A DNA stretch of 23,166 bases from Sedimentisphaerales bacterium. GTDB lineage: Bacteria > Planctomycetota > Phycisphaerae > Sedimentisphaerales > SG8-4. The notes beneath the pieces are model-generated. The model made no database searches, was not told the origin of the DNA, and saw only the letters and a program-made list of their open reading frames with translations. This document shows, piece by piece, positions 7,815 to 14,472 of this stretch. Position 1 is the first letter of the stretch; every line of letters begins with the position of its first letter. The position numbers and the translations under genes were made by a program. The stretch lies in the NCBI GenBank assembly GCA_016932895.1, contig JAFGCA010000292.1, positions 1 to 23,166 on the forward strand, read 5' to 3'.

Positions 7815-8882
7815 ATGGCGACAGAAAATAGCAGAGCCAACAACGGCGGATACCTGGATTTCGAGCAGAAGGTTGCCGACCTCGAGCGGCAAATGGACGA
7901 GCTGCGCAAGATCAGCGCCCAAAAGGGCATTGACTACTCGGTGGAGATTCGGCGCATTGAGAAGGAGAGAATCAGCGAGCTCAAGCGCGTCTACTCGAAT
8001 CTGACGCCCTGGCAAACCGTACAGGTCGCGCGTCATCCACACCGGCCGATCCTGACGGACTATCTCAAGCTGATGGTAAAGGACTTCCGCGAGCTGCACG
8101 GGGACCGGTGTTTCGGGGACGACCGGGCGATTGTCACGGGGATCGGCCAGATTGCCCGGAGCAAAGTGCTCCTCGTGGGCCAGAACAAGGGCAAGAACAC
8201 CAAGGAGAAGATCGCCTGCAATTTCGGCTGTCCCAATCCGGAGGGCTATCGCAAGGCTCTGGCCAAGATGAAGTTCGCCGAGAAGTACGGTTTGCCGATC
8301 GTAACGCTGATCGACACGCCCGGTGCGTATCCTGGTATCGGCGCCGAGGAGCGCGGTCAGGCCCAGGCAATCGCGTTGAATCTGACGGAGATGTCGCGTC
8401 TTCGGGTTCCGATCATCTCGATCTGTATCGGCGAAGGCGGTTCCGGCGGAGCGTTGGGCATCGCGGTGGGGGACCGGCTGGCCATGCTGGAATTCGCCTA
8501 TTACTCGGTGATATCGCCCGAGGGATGTGCGGCGATTCTCTGGCGCGACGGCTCGCAGGCCCCGGCTGCGGCGCAAGCCTTGAAACTCACCAGCAAAGAT
8601 CTGTGCAAGCTGGGCCTTGTCGATGCGGCTATCGCCGAGCCCGTGGGCGGTGCCCATCGCAACGTGCATGATACCGTTCATAGCGTCGAGACGTACATTG
8701 CCAGGACGCTGGCTGAATTGAAGCGTTTGAGTACGGATGCTCTTGTCGAGACCCGGTACCGAAAATGGCGTTCGGCTGGAACATCGTCGGTAGTGCAGAG
8801 CCGCGCGTCGAGGCGACAGCCGATTGCAGTTACCGCCGGCCCCCGGCCTCGCCGGGTTCGTTCTGCCGCGGCCAAGGTATAG
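7815..8882 (+). CDS. accA: Acetyl-CoA carboxylase, carboxyltransferase subunit alpha
   Basis: Part of the carboxyltransferase that moves CO2 from biotinylated BCCP to acetyl-CoA, giving malonyl-CoA for fatty acid synthesis; it pairs with AccD, not seen in this window. The protein has 355 residues against about 320 usually. An N-terminal helical region (DFEQKVADLERQMDEL) leads into the crotonase-like core with HPHRPILTDYL, LIDTPGAYPGIGAEERGQ and the oxyanion segment GEGGSGGALGI (~207-216). The C-terminal ~30 residues are a basic extension (SRASRRQPIAV... RPRRVRSAAAKV) outside the family core. I chose the ATG at 7815; in-frame starts at 7713, 7755 and 7791 would add residues encoded by the upstream hairpin region and show no family similarity. 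Confidence 0.93.
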   Translation: MATENSRANNGGYLDFEQKVADLERQMDELRKISAQKGIDYSVEIRRIEKERISELKRVYSNLTPWQTVQVARHPHRPILTDYLKLMVKDFRELHGDRCFGDDRAIVTGIGQIARSKVLLVGQNKGKNTKEKIACNFGCPNPEGYRKALAKMKFAEKYGLPIVTLIDTPGAYPGIGAEERGQAQAIALNLTEMSRLRVPIISICIGEGGSGGALGIAVGDRLAMLEFAYYSVISPEGCAAILWRDGSQAPAAAQALKLTSKDLCKLGLVDAAIAEPVGGAHRNVHDTVHSVETYIARTLAELKRLSTDALVETRYRKWRSAGTSSVVQSRASRRQPIAVTAGPRPRRVRSAAAKV

Positions 8883-9150
8883 CTAACTCGGTATCCTCAC
8901 AATCGCTCCCCATCCACCATCTCCATATGGCCGTCGTGGTCTCTGAAGGACGATCAGCAGGCGTGGAAGGAGCCCTGCGCGCGGATTTGGCCTCGGTGAT
9001 CGGGCGGGGAAGGGCCCAACAGCGTTTTCGGGCTCGCGATGGGCTCTGCTCTGCCTGTGCTGTCCGGCGCAAATGCGGGCCCAGACCCCTTGGCCCGGGT
9101 GAAAATGGGGCAGGGGGAATGTTCACGTGCGGCCGGCAGAGGAAAAAAGC
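8883..9150. other. Intergenic region with no recognised gene
   Basis: Between accA and the lipoprotein promoter I see no convincing reading frame, tRNA or repeat. There is no T-run terminator directly after accA. The segment is GC-rich with some purine-rich stretches near its end. Confidence 0.4.
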
Positions 9151-9179
9151 TTGACGTATCGGGAATTGTGGTTTATCCT
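9151..9179 (+). promoter_or_regulatory. Predicted sigma70 promoter of the coiled-coil lipoprotein
   Basis: The -35 TTGACG (9151-9156), a 17-base spacer and the -10 TATCCT (9174-9179) follow an A-rich run. The start would be near 9186, leaving a leader of about 110 bases before the ATG at 9297. The same hexamers and spacing occur before the threonine aldolase gene. Confidence 0.6.
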
Positions 9180-9296
9180 AAGTTTCCAGTCACGGGTGAA
9201 TATAGGCAAAATGGGTTCGGGCTGTCGACCCGGCGGGGGTCAGGAAGAGAACAATGTTTCCAGTTTGGCGTCGCCGAACGGGAAAGGAGGAGCGAA

Positions 9297-9980
9297 ATGA
9301 CGAATAGCAGATGCGCGATTATCTGGATTCTTACGATCGCCGGAACGCTGGTTCTCGGGGGCTGCAATCAGTCGGCTACCGAGACCGCCGAATTGCAGAA
9401 GCAGGTCGAACAGCTCAAGAAGAGCCTCGACCAGACGTCCCAGGAGCGGGACCGGCTCCAGGAGGATGTAAAAGCGTTCGAAAAATCGCTCACGAAGGCT
9501 GAATCTGCACTGGCGGCTGAAAAGGAGGAAAAAAGCGAGCTGGATGTCCAGGTCAAGAGTCTTGCCAAGCTGCGTGCTGAGCTTGAGGAGAAGGTGGGGA
9601 CCCTCAGCAAAAAGGGCACCGAACTCGAGGCGAAGGTGGATCAACTCGGAACCGCGCGTGCGGAACTGAGTCAGAGAGTCGATGAACTGAGCACGTCCAA
9701 GGGCCAACTCCAGCAAAGGGTCAATGAACTAGCCAAGTCGCGAGATGAGCTGCAGACGATGGTGGAGAATCTCGTGGATACGCGTGGATTGTTGGAGAAA
9801 CAGGTCACCACTCTCACGAAGTCCCGGGATGCCGCGCTGGCGGATGCGAAGGTGGCCCAGACTCAGATTGAGCAGCTTAACAGCAAGCTTCAAGTCCAGA
9901 CCGAGCAGATGATGGGGCTTCAGGGCCAGATCAAGGCGATCCGCTCCGTGCTTCAGCAGCTTCAGCAGAAGCTTGAATAG
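9297..9980 (+). CDS. Coiled-coil lipoprotein with seven 14-residue repeats
   Basis: A 227-residue protein. The signal peptide ends in the lipobox LGGC, so Cys23 should be lipidated and the mature protein anchored to a membrane. The rest is almost wholly predicted coiled coil without Pro. Residues 76-173 form seven exact 14-residue units, each two heptads, with the pattern xxxx-E-L-xx-x-V-x-x-L (for example ELEEKVGTL, ELEAKVDQL, ELSQRVDEL, QLQQRVNEL). The tail is Gln-rich (SVLQQLQQKLE). The AGGAGG ribosome binding site is strong and fixes the start. No enzymatic domain is visible. It may be a periplasmic spacer or envelope-tethering protein like Lpp-type lipoproteins, but that is analogy only. 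It appears monocistronic. Confidence 0.8.
   Translation: MTNSRCAIIWILTIAGTLVLGGCNQSATETAELQKQVEQLKKSLDQTSQERDRLQEDVKAFEKSLTKAESALAAEKEEKSELDVQVKSLAKLRAELEEKVGTLSKKGTELEAKVDQLGTARAELSQRVDELSTSKGQLQQRVNELAKSRDELQTMVENLVDTRGLLEKQVTTLTKSRDAALADAKVAQTQIEQLNSKLQVQTEQMMGLQGQIKAIRSVLQQLQQKLE
9522..9815 (+). repeat. Seven 42-bp in-frame repeats coding for 14-residue coiled-coil units
   Basis: Codons 76-173 of the lipoprotein gene fall into seven units of exactly 42 bases with no insertion between them. Conservation is at the residue level (E-L near position 6, V and L near the end of each unit); the DNA copies have diverged, so this is an old duplication series. Confidence 0.65.
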
Positions 9981-10009
9981 CCGGTGGCTGTATCGTGCGG
10001 AAAACTGGC

Positions 10010-10109
10010 GCGCAAGGATTCAGGCTTGCGCCTCAATGATCTCGCGGAGGCCGGCGAGAGGGGACGCTGGCCCTGCTCCAGGGGGGGGTTCGCGCGGATT
10101 CTCACCGGC
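10010..10109. other. Structured segment between convergent genes
   Basis: A 7-bp hairpin GCGCAAG (10010-10016)/CTTGCGC (10025-10031) is followed by a longer stem GCCGGCGAG (10050-10058)/CTCACCGGC (10101-10109, one mismatch) that encloses an eight-G run (10081-10088). There is no T-run. It lies between the lipoprotein and rpiB ends, where a two-way transcription barrier would be expected, but that role is a guess. Confidence 0.25.
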
Positions 10110-10170
10110 GCCGACAAGTGTTGAATAGGGTGAGTTCCGTGTGATTGACCGATGCGATCGCGTCGGCAGG

Positions 10171-10638
10171 TCAGTTCTTATTCACCTCGCGTGGGTCTCG
10201 GCCCTCTTCGATCGCTGTGATTTTGTTCACGCGCCTCTGATGACGCCCTCCGCTGAATTCCGTGTCGATCCAGACCTCTACGATCTTGCGGAGCAGCACT
10301 TGTCCGATCTGGTCGCCGGAGAGGCACAACACGTTGGTGTCGTTATGGTCGCGCGAGATCTGGGCGCTGAGTTCGTCGTGACAGAGAGCCGCCCGAATTC
10401 CCCTGACTTTGTTGGCGGCGATACTCATTCCCAGACCGGTGGCGCAAATGAGAATCGCCCGTTCCGCCTGGGCGTCCGAGACGGCCGTGGCCACGGTATA
10501 GGCCAAATCAGGGTAGTCGACAGGAGTGGTTCCATCGGTTCCGAAATCAACACATTCATGTCCCATCTGGGCGATTATGGCCTTGACGACCTGTTTGGCC
10601 TCATAGCCTCGATGGTCACTTCCCACTGCGATTTTCAT
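10171..10638 (-). CDS. rpiB: Ribose-5-phosphate isomerase B
   Basis: Interconverts ribose-5-phosphate and ribulose-5-phosphate in the pentose phosphate pathway, 155 residues, the usual RpiB length. The N-terminus (MKIAVGSDHRGYEAK), the active-site Cys65 in ICATGLGMSIAANKVRGIRAA and the C-terminal SGGRHQRRVNKI with phosphate-binding residues are all canonical. Its ATG overlaps the stop of the upstream fusion gene (ATGA), so the two are translationally coupled. This order, YrdC domain then LMW phosphatase then RpiB, repeats Bacillus ywlC-ywlE-ywlF. Confidence 0.93.
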   Translation of the reverse strand: MKIAVGSDHRGYEAKQVVKAIIAQMGHECVDFGTDGTTPVDYPDLAYTVATAVSDAQAERAILICATGLGMSIAANKVRGIRAALCHDELSAQISRDHNDTNVLCLSGDQIGQVLLRKIVEVWIDTEFSGGRHQRRVNKITAIEEGRDPREVNKN

Positions 10639-11756
10639 ATTCTAAGCTCGCGCACTCTGGCTTTCACAGCCGCTTCTATGATATTGGCACAGTTATCGAA
10701 GTACTCCTGAGGTCGGCCGATCGGATCCGGGATCTCGGCATCCCCGGCCAACAGTGCACACTTGCTACCGGCGTCGGGGGCAAAAAAGGTGACCTGTTCC
10801 AAGTGGGAGCTCGTCATGCCAAAGATGAAGTCGCTCGCCTCAACGAGTAACGGCGTCAAACGTTGGCTTGCATGGTTTCTTATGTCGACTCCCTTTCGCT
10901 GGCAGGCCACAACCGCTTCCGTGCTGGCCGGCGCACCAGACATCTGCATTGTACCCGCAGAAAGCACCTTGTACCCCATTTTCGCCAGTTCGTCAACGCT
11001 GCAACCGAGTTTTTCCGCCAAATGCTTGCGGAAGAGGCCCTCGGCCATCGGACTTCGGCACGTGTTTCCGGTACAAAGGAGCAGGAACGTCACGGGCGAC
11101 ATCTCCAGCAACTGGGCTTGCGAATAGACTCCCTCCCGAAGGACCTCCACGCCGTGTTGTCCTATCCTGGCGACGGTGCTGCTCTGGCTGTATTTGCAGG
11201 GGCCGCTGTCGAGGACCAAATCAATGCTGTCGGACAACTGGGACAGCACCTGGTCTGCATCCGTGGCCGGTTCCCGTCCGGCGAGATTGGCGCTCGGGGC
11301 GACAACGGGGCCGTCGGCGCTGCCCAGGAGCAGGGAAGCGGCGGGATGGTCGGGGCAGCGAATGCCGATGGTGTGATCTTTGTAGAGGGCTTCGAATGTC
11401 TGCTTGTCCAACTGCTGTTTCTTCTCACGCAGGGCCGCCGCCCCCAGTTCGAAAACCAGCGTGAGAGGTCCGGGCCAGGCGTGGCGGATGAGCTTCTCGA
11501 CCCGCAGGCTGACCGGCGGGACGTAGCGGCTGTATTGGCCCACCTGCCCTACATGCAGCGTGTAGTGTTTGTGGGCCGCTCGGCCTTTGACCTGATCCAG
11601 CCGGGAAAGGGGGGCCCGCTGCGTCCGGCAAGCGATCCCATACACGGTCTCGGTCGGGAAAGCCACCAGGCCACCGGAATTAAGGACGTCGGCGGCTTCC
11701 CGGACGAGTTCGACGTCCTCTTCCTGGCCACGCAGTTTGAGTACTTTTGCAACCAT
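10635..11756 (-). CDS. tsaC: Fused threonylcarbamoyl-AMP synthase (TsaC/YrdC) and YwlE-like arginine phosphatase
   Basis: One 373-residue frame joins two proteins that are usually separate. Residues ~10-215 are a YrdC/Sua5 domain (LNSGGLVAFPTETVYGIAC, KGRAAHKHYTLHVG, HAWPGPLTLV, GIRCPDH, VVAPSANLAG) that makes threonylcarbamoyl-AMP for tRNA t6A. Residues ~221-373 are a low-molecular-weight phosphatase with the loop CTGNTCRSPMAE (Cys228, Arg234) and general-acid Asp in EIPDPIGRP. The loop has Thr where tyrosine phosphatases usually have Ile; in YwlE that Thr marks phosphoarginine specificity. The ATG at 11756 has no ribosome binding site, but the MVAKVLKLRG start suits the family. It overlaps rpiB by 4 bases. 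A sequencing frameshift could mimic a fusion, but the linker LLEMSPVTFLLL reads smoothly. Confidence 0.88.
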   Translation of the reverse strand: MVAKVLKLRGQEEDVELVREAADVLNSGGLVAFPTETVYGIACRTQRAPLSRLDQVKGRAAHKHYTLHVGQVGQYSRYVPPVSLRVEKLIRHAWPGPLTLVFELGAAALREKKQQLDKQTFEALYKDHTIGIRCPDHPAASLLLGSADGPVVAPSANLAGREPATDADQVLSQLSDSIDLVLDSGPCKYSQSSTVARIGQHGVEVLREGVYSQAQLLEMSPVTFLLLCTGNTCRSPMAEGLFRKHLAEKLGCSVDELAKMGYKVLSAGTMQMSGAPASTEAVVACQRKGVDIRNHASQRLTPLLVEASDFIFGMTSSHLEQVTFFAPDAGSKCALLAGDAEIPDPIGRPQEYFDNCANIIEAAVKARVRELRI

Positions 11757-11763
11757 ATTCGCA

Positions 11764-11792
11764 ACACTACACGAAATCGGAGATCGTCGCAA
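11764..11792 (-). promoter_or_regulatory. Possible promoter of the tsaC fusion, giving a leaderless mRNA
   Basis: On the minus strand TTGCGA (11792-11787) and TAGTGT (11769-11764) are separated by 17 bases. Only 7 bases separate the -10 from the ATG at 11756, so transcription would begin at or next to the start codon, in keeping with the missing ribosome binding site. The -10 is weak. Confidence 0.35.
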
Positions 11793-12028
11793 GCGGATTG
11801 AGTGAGCTGACCTCACCCCGGTTGTCGCAGGTGCGCGCCCCGCGCCGAGAGCGGCAGGAAAAAGGCCCCGGGAATGCCCGATAAGATAAGCAACGTTCGT
11901 CCTGACTATGGGGGCTTTGAAAAAAATATGCAATAAAACAAGATTTCTCCTATATACGCTAAGCCGCCTATCTTTACTGTGCCGATACCAATGTTTACTG
12001 GAGAAGATCGGTAGAAGGAGATCAGACG

Positions 12029-12343
12029 ATGGATACGTTGGTGGAACAACGCAGGGAGAAGCGGACGAATCTCACCTGGCCCGTAAGTGTTTGGCTGCCG
12101 GAAGCGAACCGTTTCTTCAACGGTCGCAGCGCCAATATCAGCAAGGCCGGGGTCTTCATCACCGTTCCGATGACGACCCCCGCACGTGCCGGCAGCGAGG
12201 TCGAGTTGAACTTCCCGAGGACGGAGCTGCTGGCCGAAGAGAAGGGGCAGTACGCGCGCGTCAAGAAGGGGCGAGTGGTGAGAGTGGACCGACGCAGCAC
12301 ATTGGACGACGCGACGATCGGGCTGGGCATCGCATTCGAATAG
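12029..12343 (+). CDS. Single-domain PilZ protein (c-di-GMP receptor)
   Basis: A 104-residue cytosolic protein made of one PilZ domain. The two c-di-GMP-binding signatures are present: an Arg-rich RxxxR at the N-terminus (QRREKR, Arg8 to Arg12) and NxSxxG at 36-41 (NISKAG). The following strands (GVFITV, GSEVELNF, GRVVRVD, LGIAFE) fit the beta barrel. It should therefore bind the second messenger and act through a partner not identified here; in this phylum such proteins are linked to motility, pili or exopolysaccharide. AAGGAG 9 bases before the ATG makes the start firm. An AT-rich stretch lies upstream (11918-11957), but I could not assign a clear promoter. Confidence 0.88.
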   Translation: MDTLVEQRREKRTNLTWPVSVWLPEANRFFNGRSANISKAGVFITVPMTTPARAGSEVELNFPRTELLAEEKGQYARVKKGRVVRVDRRSTLDDATIGLGIAFE

Positions 12344-12365
12344 CGCCCGCGGCAAGGGCGGGTGC
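12343..12365 (+). terminator. GC-rich hairpin after the PilZ gene
   Basis: The stem GCGCCCGC (12343-12350) with GCGGGTGC (12358-12365, one G-T pair) begins at the PilZ stop codon. There is no following T-run, so it may only stabilise or pause the transcript end. Confidence 0.3.
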
Positions 12366-12474
12366 GACTATGGCTTGGACAAGGACGCCGCTTCCGCACA
12401 CGGGGCAATGAAAAAGGCACACGGCTGACGGTTCGCGAGGACCGCCGGCCTTTGTCGTAGACGCGCCGCGCCCA

Positions 12475-12705
12475 TCAAAGAGCCGTTCCCAGAAACAGCA
12501 GGAGAACTCCCAGGGCTCCACCGGCGGTTGTCCACTGGAGCCACCTGGTGTATCGGGCGTACTCGGGATGCTGATCCTCGAACTCGTAGTAATAGTCGTC
12601 GAGATCGGAGTCGGCCCCCGGGCGCAAACGGAGTCGGGCATAGAAATGCCCCGCCAGGGACAGCAGGAACAGCAACCCACCGAAGATATAGCATACACTG
12701 TTCAT
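12475..12705 (-). CDS. Small two-helix membrane protein of unknown function
   Basis: A 76-residue protein with a hydrophobic helix at each end (residues ~5-20, VCYIFGGLLFLLSLAG; ~57-75, TTAGGALGVLLLFLGTA). Between them lies a polar, mostly acidic and aromatic segment (DSDLDDYYYEFEDQHPEYARY). I do not recognise a family. The ATG at 12705 was chosen because a promoter places the transcript start near 12715 and AGGA precedes it; the in-frame ATG at 12723 lies inside that promoter. The aromatic-acidic centre and two clean helices argue for a real gene rather than a chance frame. It is divergent from the threonine aldolase. Confidence 0.55.
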   Translation of the reverse strand: MNSVCYIFGGLLFLLSLAGHFYARLRLRPGADSDLDDYYYEFEDQHPEYARYTRWLQWTTAGGALGVLLLFLGTAL

Positions 12706-12721
12706 CGTCCTATCAATCCCC

Positions 12722-12749
12722 ATGATACGGCCGAAGGCTGCGTTGCCAA
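12722..12749 (-). promoter_or_regulatory. Predicted promoter of the small membrane protein
   Basis: On the minus strand TTGGCA (12749-12744), a 16-base spacer and TATCAT (12727-12722). The start near 12715 leaves a leader of about 10 bases, deciding for the ATG at 12705 over 12723. Confidence 0.45.
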
Positions 12750-12799
12750 GGGCAAAATCGCTGATCTCTCGGAGCCGGCGCGCCCGGGAGGCATCCGTC

Positions 12800-12828
12800 T
12801 TGACGAAGGCCTCCGCTCTGGCTATCCT
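12800..12828 (+). promoter_or_regulatory. Predicted sigma70 promoter of the threonine aldolase gene
   Basis: TTGACG (12800-12805), a 17-base spacer and TATCCT (12823-12828), identical in hexamers and spacing to the lipoprotein promoter at 9151. Expected start near 12835, about 55 bases before the ATG. Confidence 0.6.
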
Positions 12829-12890
12829 GGGCACGTGGCGTCGGAGGTGTCCGTCCGAACGAGTTTCGAGTAGTTTTGTGGGAGACACGC

Positions 12891-13931
12891 ATGAATGCTG
12901 TTGACCTGCGCAGCGACACGGTTACTCTGCCGTCGGAGGAGATGCGCGAGGCGATTTGCCGGGCCGACCTGGGGGACGACGTTTTTGGGGAGGACCCGAC
13001 CGTCAATCGTCTGGAACGGATGGCGGCGCAGCGCGTGGGCAAGGAATCGGCTCTGTTGGTGGTCAGCGGGACCATGGGCAATCTGGTTTCGATTCTGGCA
13101 CGTTGCGGGCGCGGGGAGGAGATCATCTTGGGGGACGTGTCTCACACGTTTCTGTATGAGGCCGGCGGTATCTCGGCTCTGGGCGGCATCCATCCGCACA
13201 CGATTGCCAACGGGCCGGATGGCACGCTGGCGCTTGCGGACATTGAGGCCGCCATCCGTTTGGACAACGTTCATTTCCCGCGCACTCGCCTGATCTGTCT
13301 GGAGAACACGCACAACCGGTGCGGCGGGGCGGCCCTCAGCGCCGAGTACATGGAGGCGGTTGCTGGTCTGGCTCGGCGCCATCATCTCGGTGTCCATCTC
13401 GATGGAGCGCGCGTCTTCAACGCCGCGGTGGCATTGGGCGTGGACGTCAAGGAACTGACGCAGCACGCCGAAACGCTGACGTTCTGCCTGTCCAAGGGGT
13501 TGGCTGCCCCGGTCGGCTCGGTTATTTGTGGTTCCGAAGAGTTCATCGCCGAAGCTCGTCGAATCCGGAAGGTGGTGGGCGGGGGAATGCGTCAGGCAGG
13601 TGTCCTCGCAGCCGCCGGGATCGTCGCTCTGGAGACGATGATCGACAGGATTCAGGAGGACCACGAGAACGCCGCGCGGCTGGCCCGGGGCATCGACGAA
13701 ATCGGAGGGCTCTGCATCGACCTTTCGCGCGTGCAGACGAACATCGTTTATTTCGACGTTGCCGATGATCAGGTGGGTGCCGAGGAGATTGTGACGAGAC
13801 TGGCTGCGAGAGGAGTAAAGATCCTCCAGTTGGGCCCGCGGCGTTTTCGGGCGGTCACGCACTATGGCATAGCTATCGGCGATATCGACCAGGCCGTGTC
13901 CGCCCTGGCTGAGGTGATGACGTCGCTCTGA
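12891..13931 (+). CDS. ltaE: Low-specificity L-threonine aldolase
   Basis: PLP enzyme of fold type I that splits L-threonine or allo-threonine into glycine and acetaldehyde, 346 residues, normal for the family. The N-terminus VDLRSDTVTLPSEEMREAI and GDDVFGEDPTVNRLE are signatures; His85 (SHTFLYEAGG) should stack on PLP, Asp171 lies in HLDGAR, and Lys202 in LSKGLAAPVGS is the Schiff-base lysine. GGGAG six bases before the ATG at 12891 and the promoter at 12800 fix the start. No neighbour in glycine or serine metabolism is present, so it is probably monocistronic. Confidence 0.92.
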   Translation: MNAVDLRSDTVTLPSEEMREAICRADLGDDVFGEDPTVNRLERMAAQRVGKESALLVVSGTMGNLVSILARCGRGEEIILGDVSHTFLYEAGGISALGGIHPHTIANGPDGTLALADIEAAIRLDNVHFPRTRLICLENTHNRCGGAALSAEYMEAVAGLARRHHLGVHLDGARVFNAAVALGVDVKELTQHAETLTFCLSKGLAAPVGSVICGSEEFIAEARRIRKVVGGGMRQAGVLAAAGIVALETMIDRIQEDHENAARLARGIDEIGGLCIDLSRVQTNIVYFDVADDQVGAEEIVTRLAARGVKILQLGPRRFRAVTHYGIAIGDIDQAVSALAEVMTSL

Positions 13932-14003
13932 CGAGACTGCGGTTGGGGTGTGCGGCGACAAAGCAGGAAGACAGCAAGCCAAATACTGGGAAGCAGTACA
14001 GAG

Positions 14004-14326
14004 ATGAAGACTCTCCATTGGATTTGCCTGCTTCTGTTCGCAGGGACTCTCGTGACCGTGAGCCAGGTGTACGTGGCTGCGAGCCACGGCGACACCACCG
14101 TCGGAAAGGCGCGATTGCCCGGCGCGGGCGCGGTGATCGATGCGGCTGCGTATCCGAGCCTTCAGGCGGCCTTCGATGCGCTGCCCGCAGCCGGTGGGGT
14201 GGTTCGCTTGCCGCCGAGGGCCGGCGGAGCGTCCGCGTACTGTTTAGCAACAACGTTCTCAGAGACACCACCAGCGACGCCAAGAGATGCGAGAATTCGC
14301 TGGTGGAAATGAACCTCGAGGAGTAG
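14004..14326 (+). pseudogene. Remnant of a secreted right-handed beta-helix protein
   Basis: The ATG at 14004 opens a signal peptide (MKTLHWICLLLFAGTLV to ~residue 27), then AGAVIDAAAYPSLQAAFDAL and AAGGVVRLPP. This is the typical first rung of pectate-lyase-like beta-helix proteins, where the family would continue with a PPG-Tyr/Phe segment. At about 14217 the similarity stops; it seems to resume in another frame (+1) with RVLFSNNVLRDTTSD and ENSLVEMNLEE, ending at 14326. Only ~105 codons of a protein normally several hundred long remain, so a large internal deletion with frame change is likely. The alternative is that frame 1 makes a 103-residue exported peptide ending at 14312. A palindromic repeat follows directly. 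Confidence 0.55.
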
Positions 14327-14368
14327 CCCCAGTACTGCATTTCGCAAGTTCCGCGACTATGCGGGAGG

Positions 14369-14445
14369 AGATTGCTTCGTCGCTATGCTCCTTGCAATGA
14401 CATATCCGAGGTTTGCGTGTCATTGCGAGCGAAGCGAAGCAGTCT
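14369..14445. repeat. REP-like imperfect palindrome (ATTGCTTCG/GCAATGACA type)
   Basis: The left arm (14369-14403) starts AGATTGCTTCG and ends TTGCAATGACA; the right arm (14418-14445) reads TGTCATTGCGAGCG and ends GCAGTCT, the reverse complement apart from a 6-base length difference and a few changes. The loop is about 14 bases. This is the well-known dispersed 'cgaagcgaagca/attgcgag' repeat seen between genes in many bacterial genomes. It forms a long hairpin on either strand, between the pseudogene and nagA. Confidence 0.65.
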
Positions 14446-14472
14446 ACGCCGCATCGTTTCTGAGACGCGGTG

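Noticed and set aside
8883..9150. tRNA or other stable RNA between accA and the lipoprotein
   Set aside because: No T-loop GGTTCGAATCC-like segment, acceptor stem or CCA end was found on either strand.
10863..11801. Open frame of 312 codons on the plus strand opposite the tsaC fusion
   Set aside because: It is antisense to two clear domains and has no ribosome binding site or family similarity.
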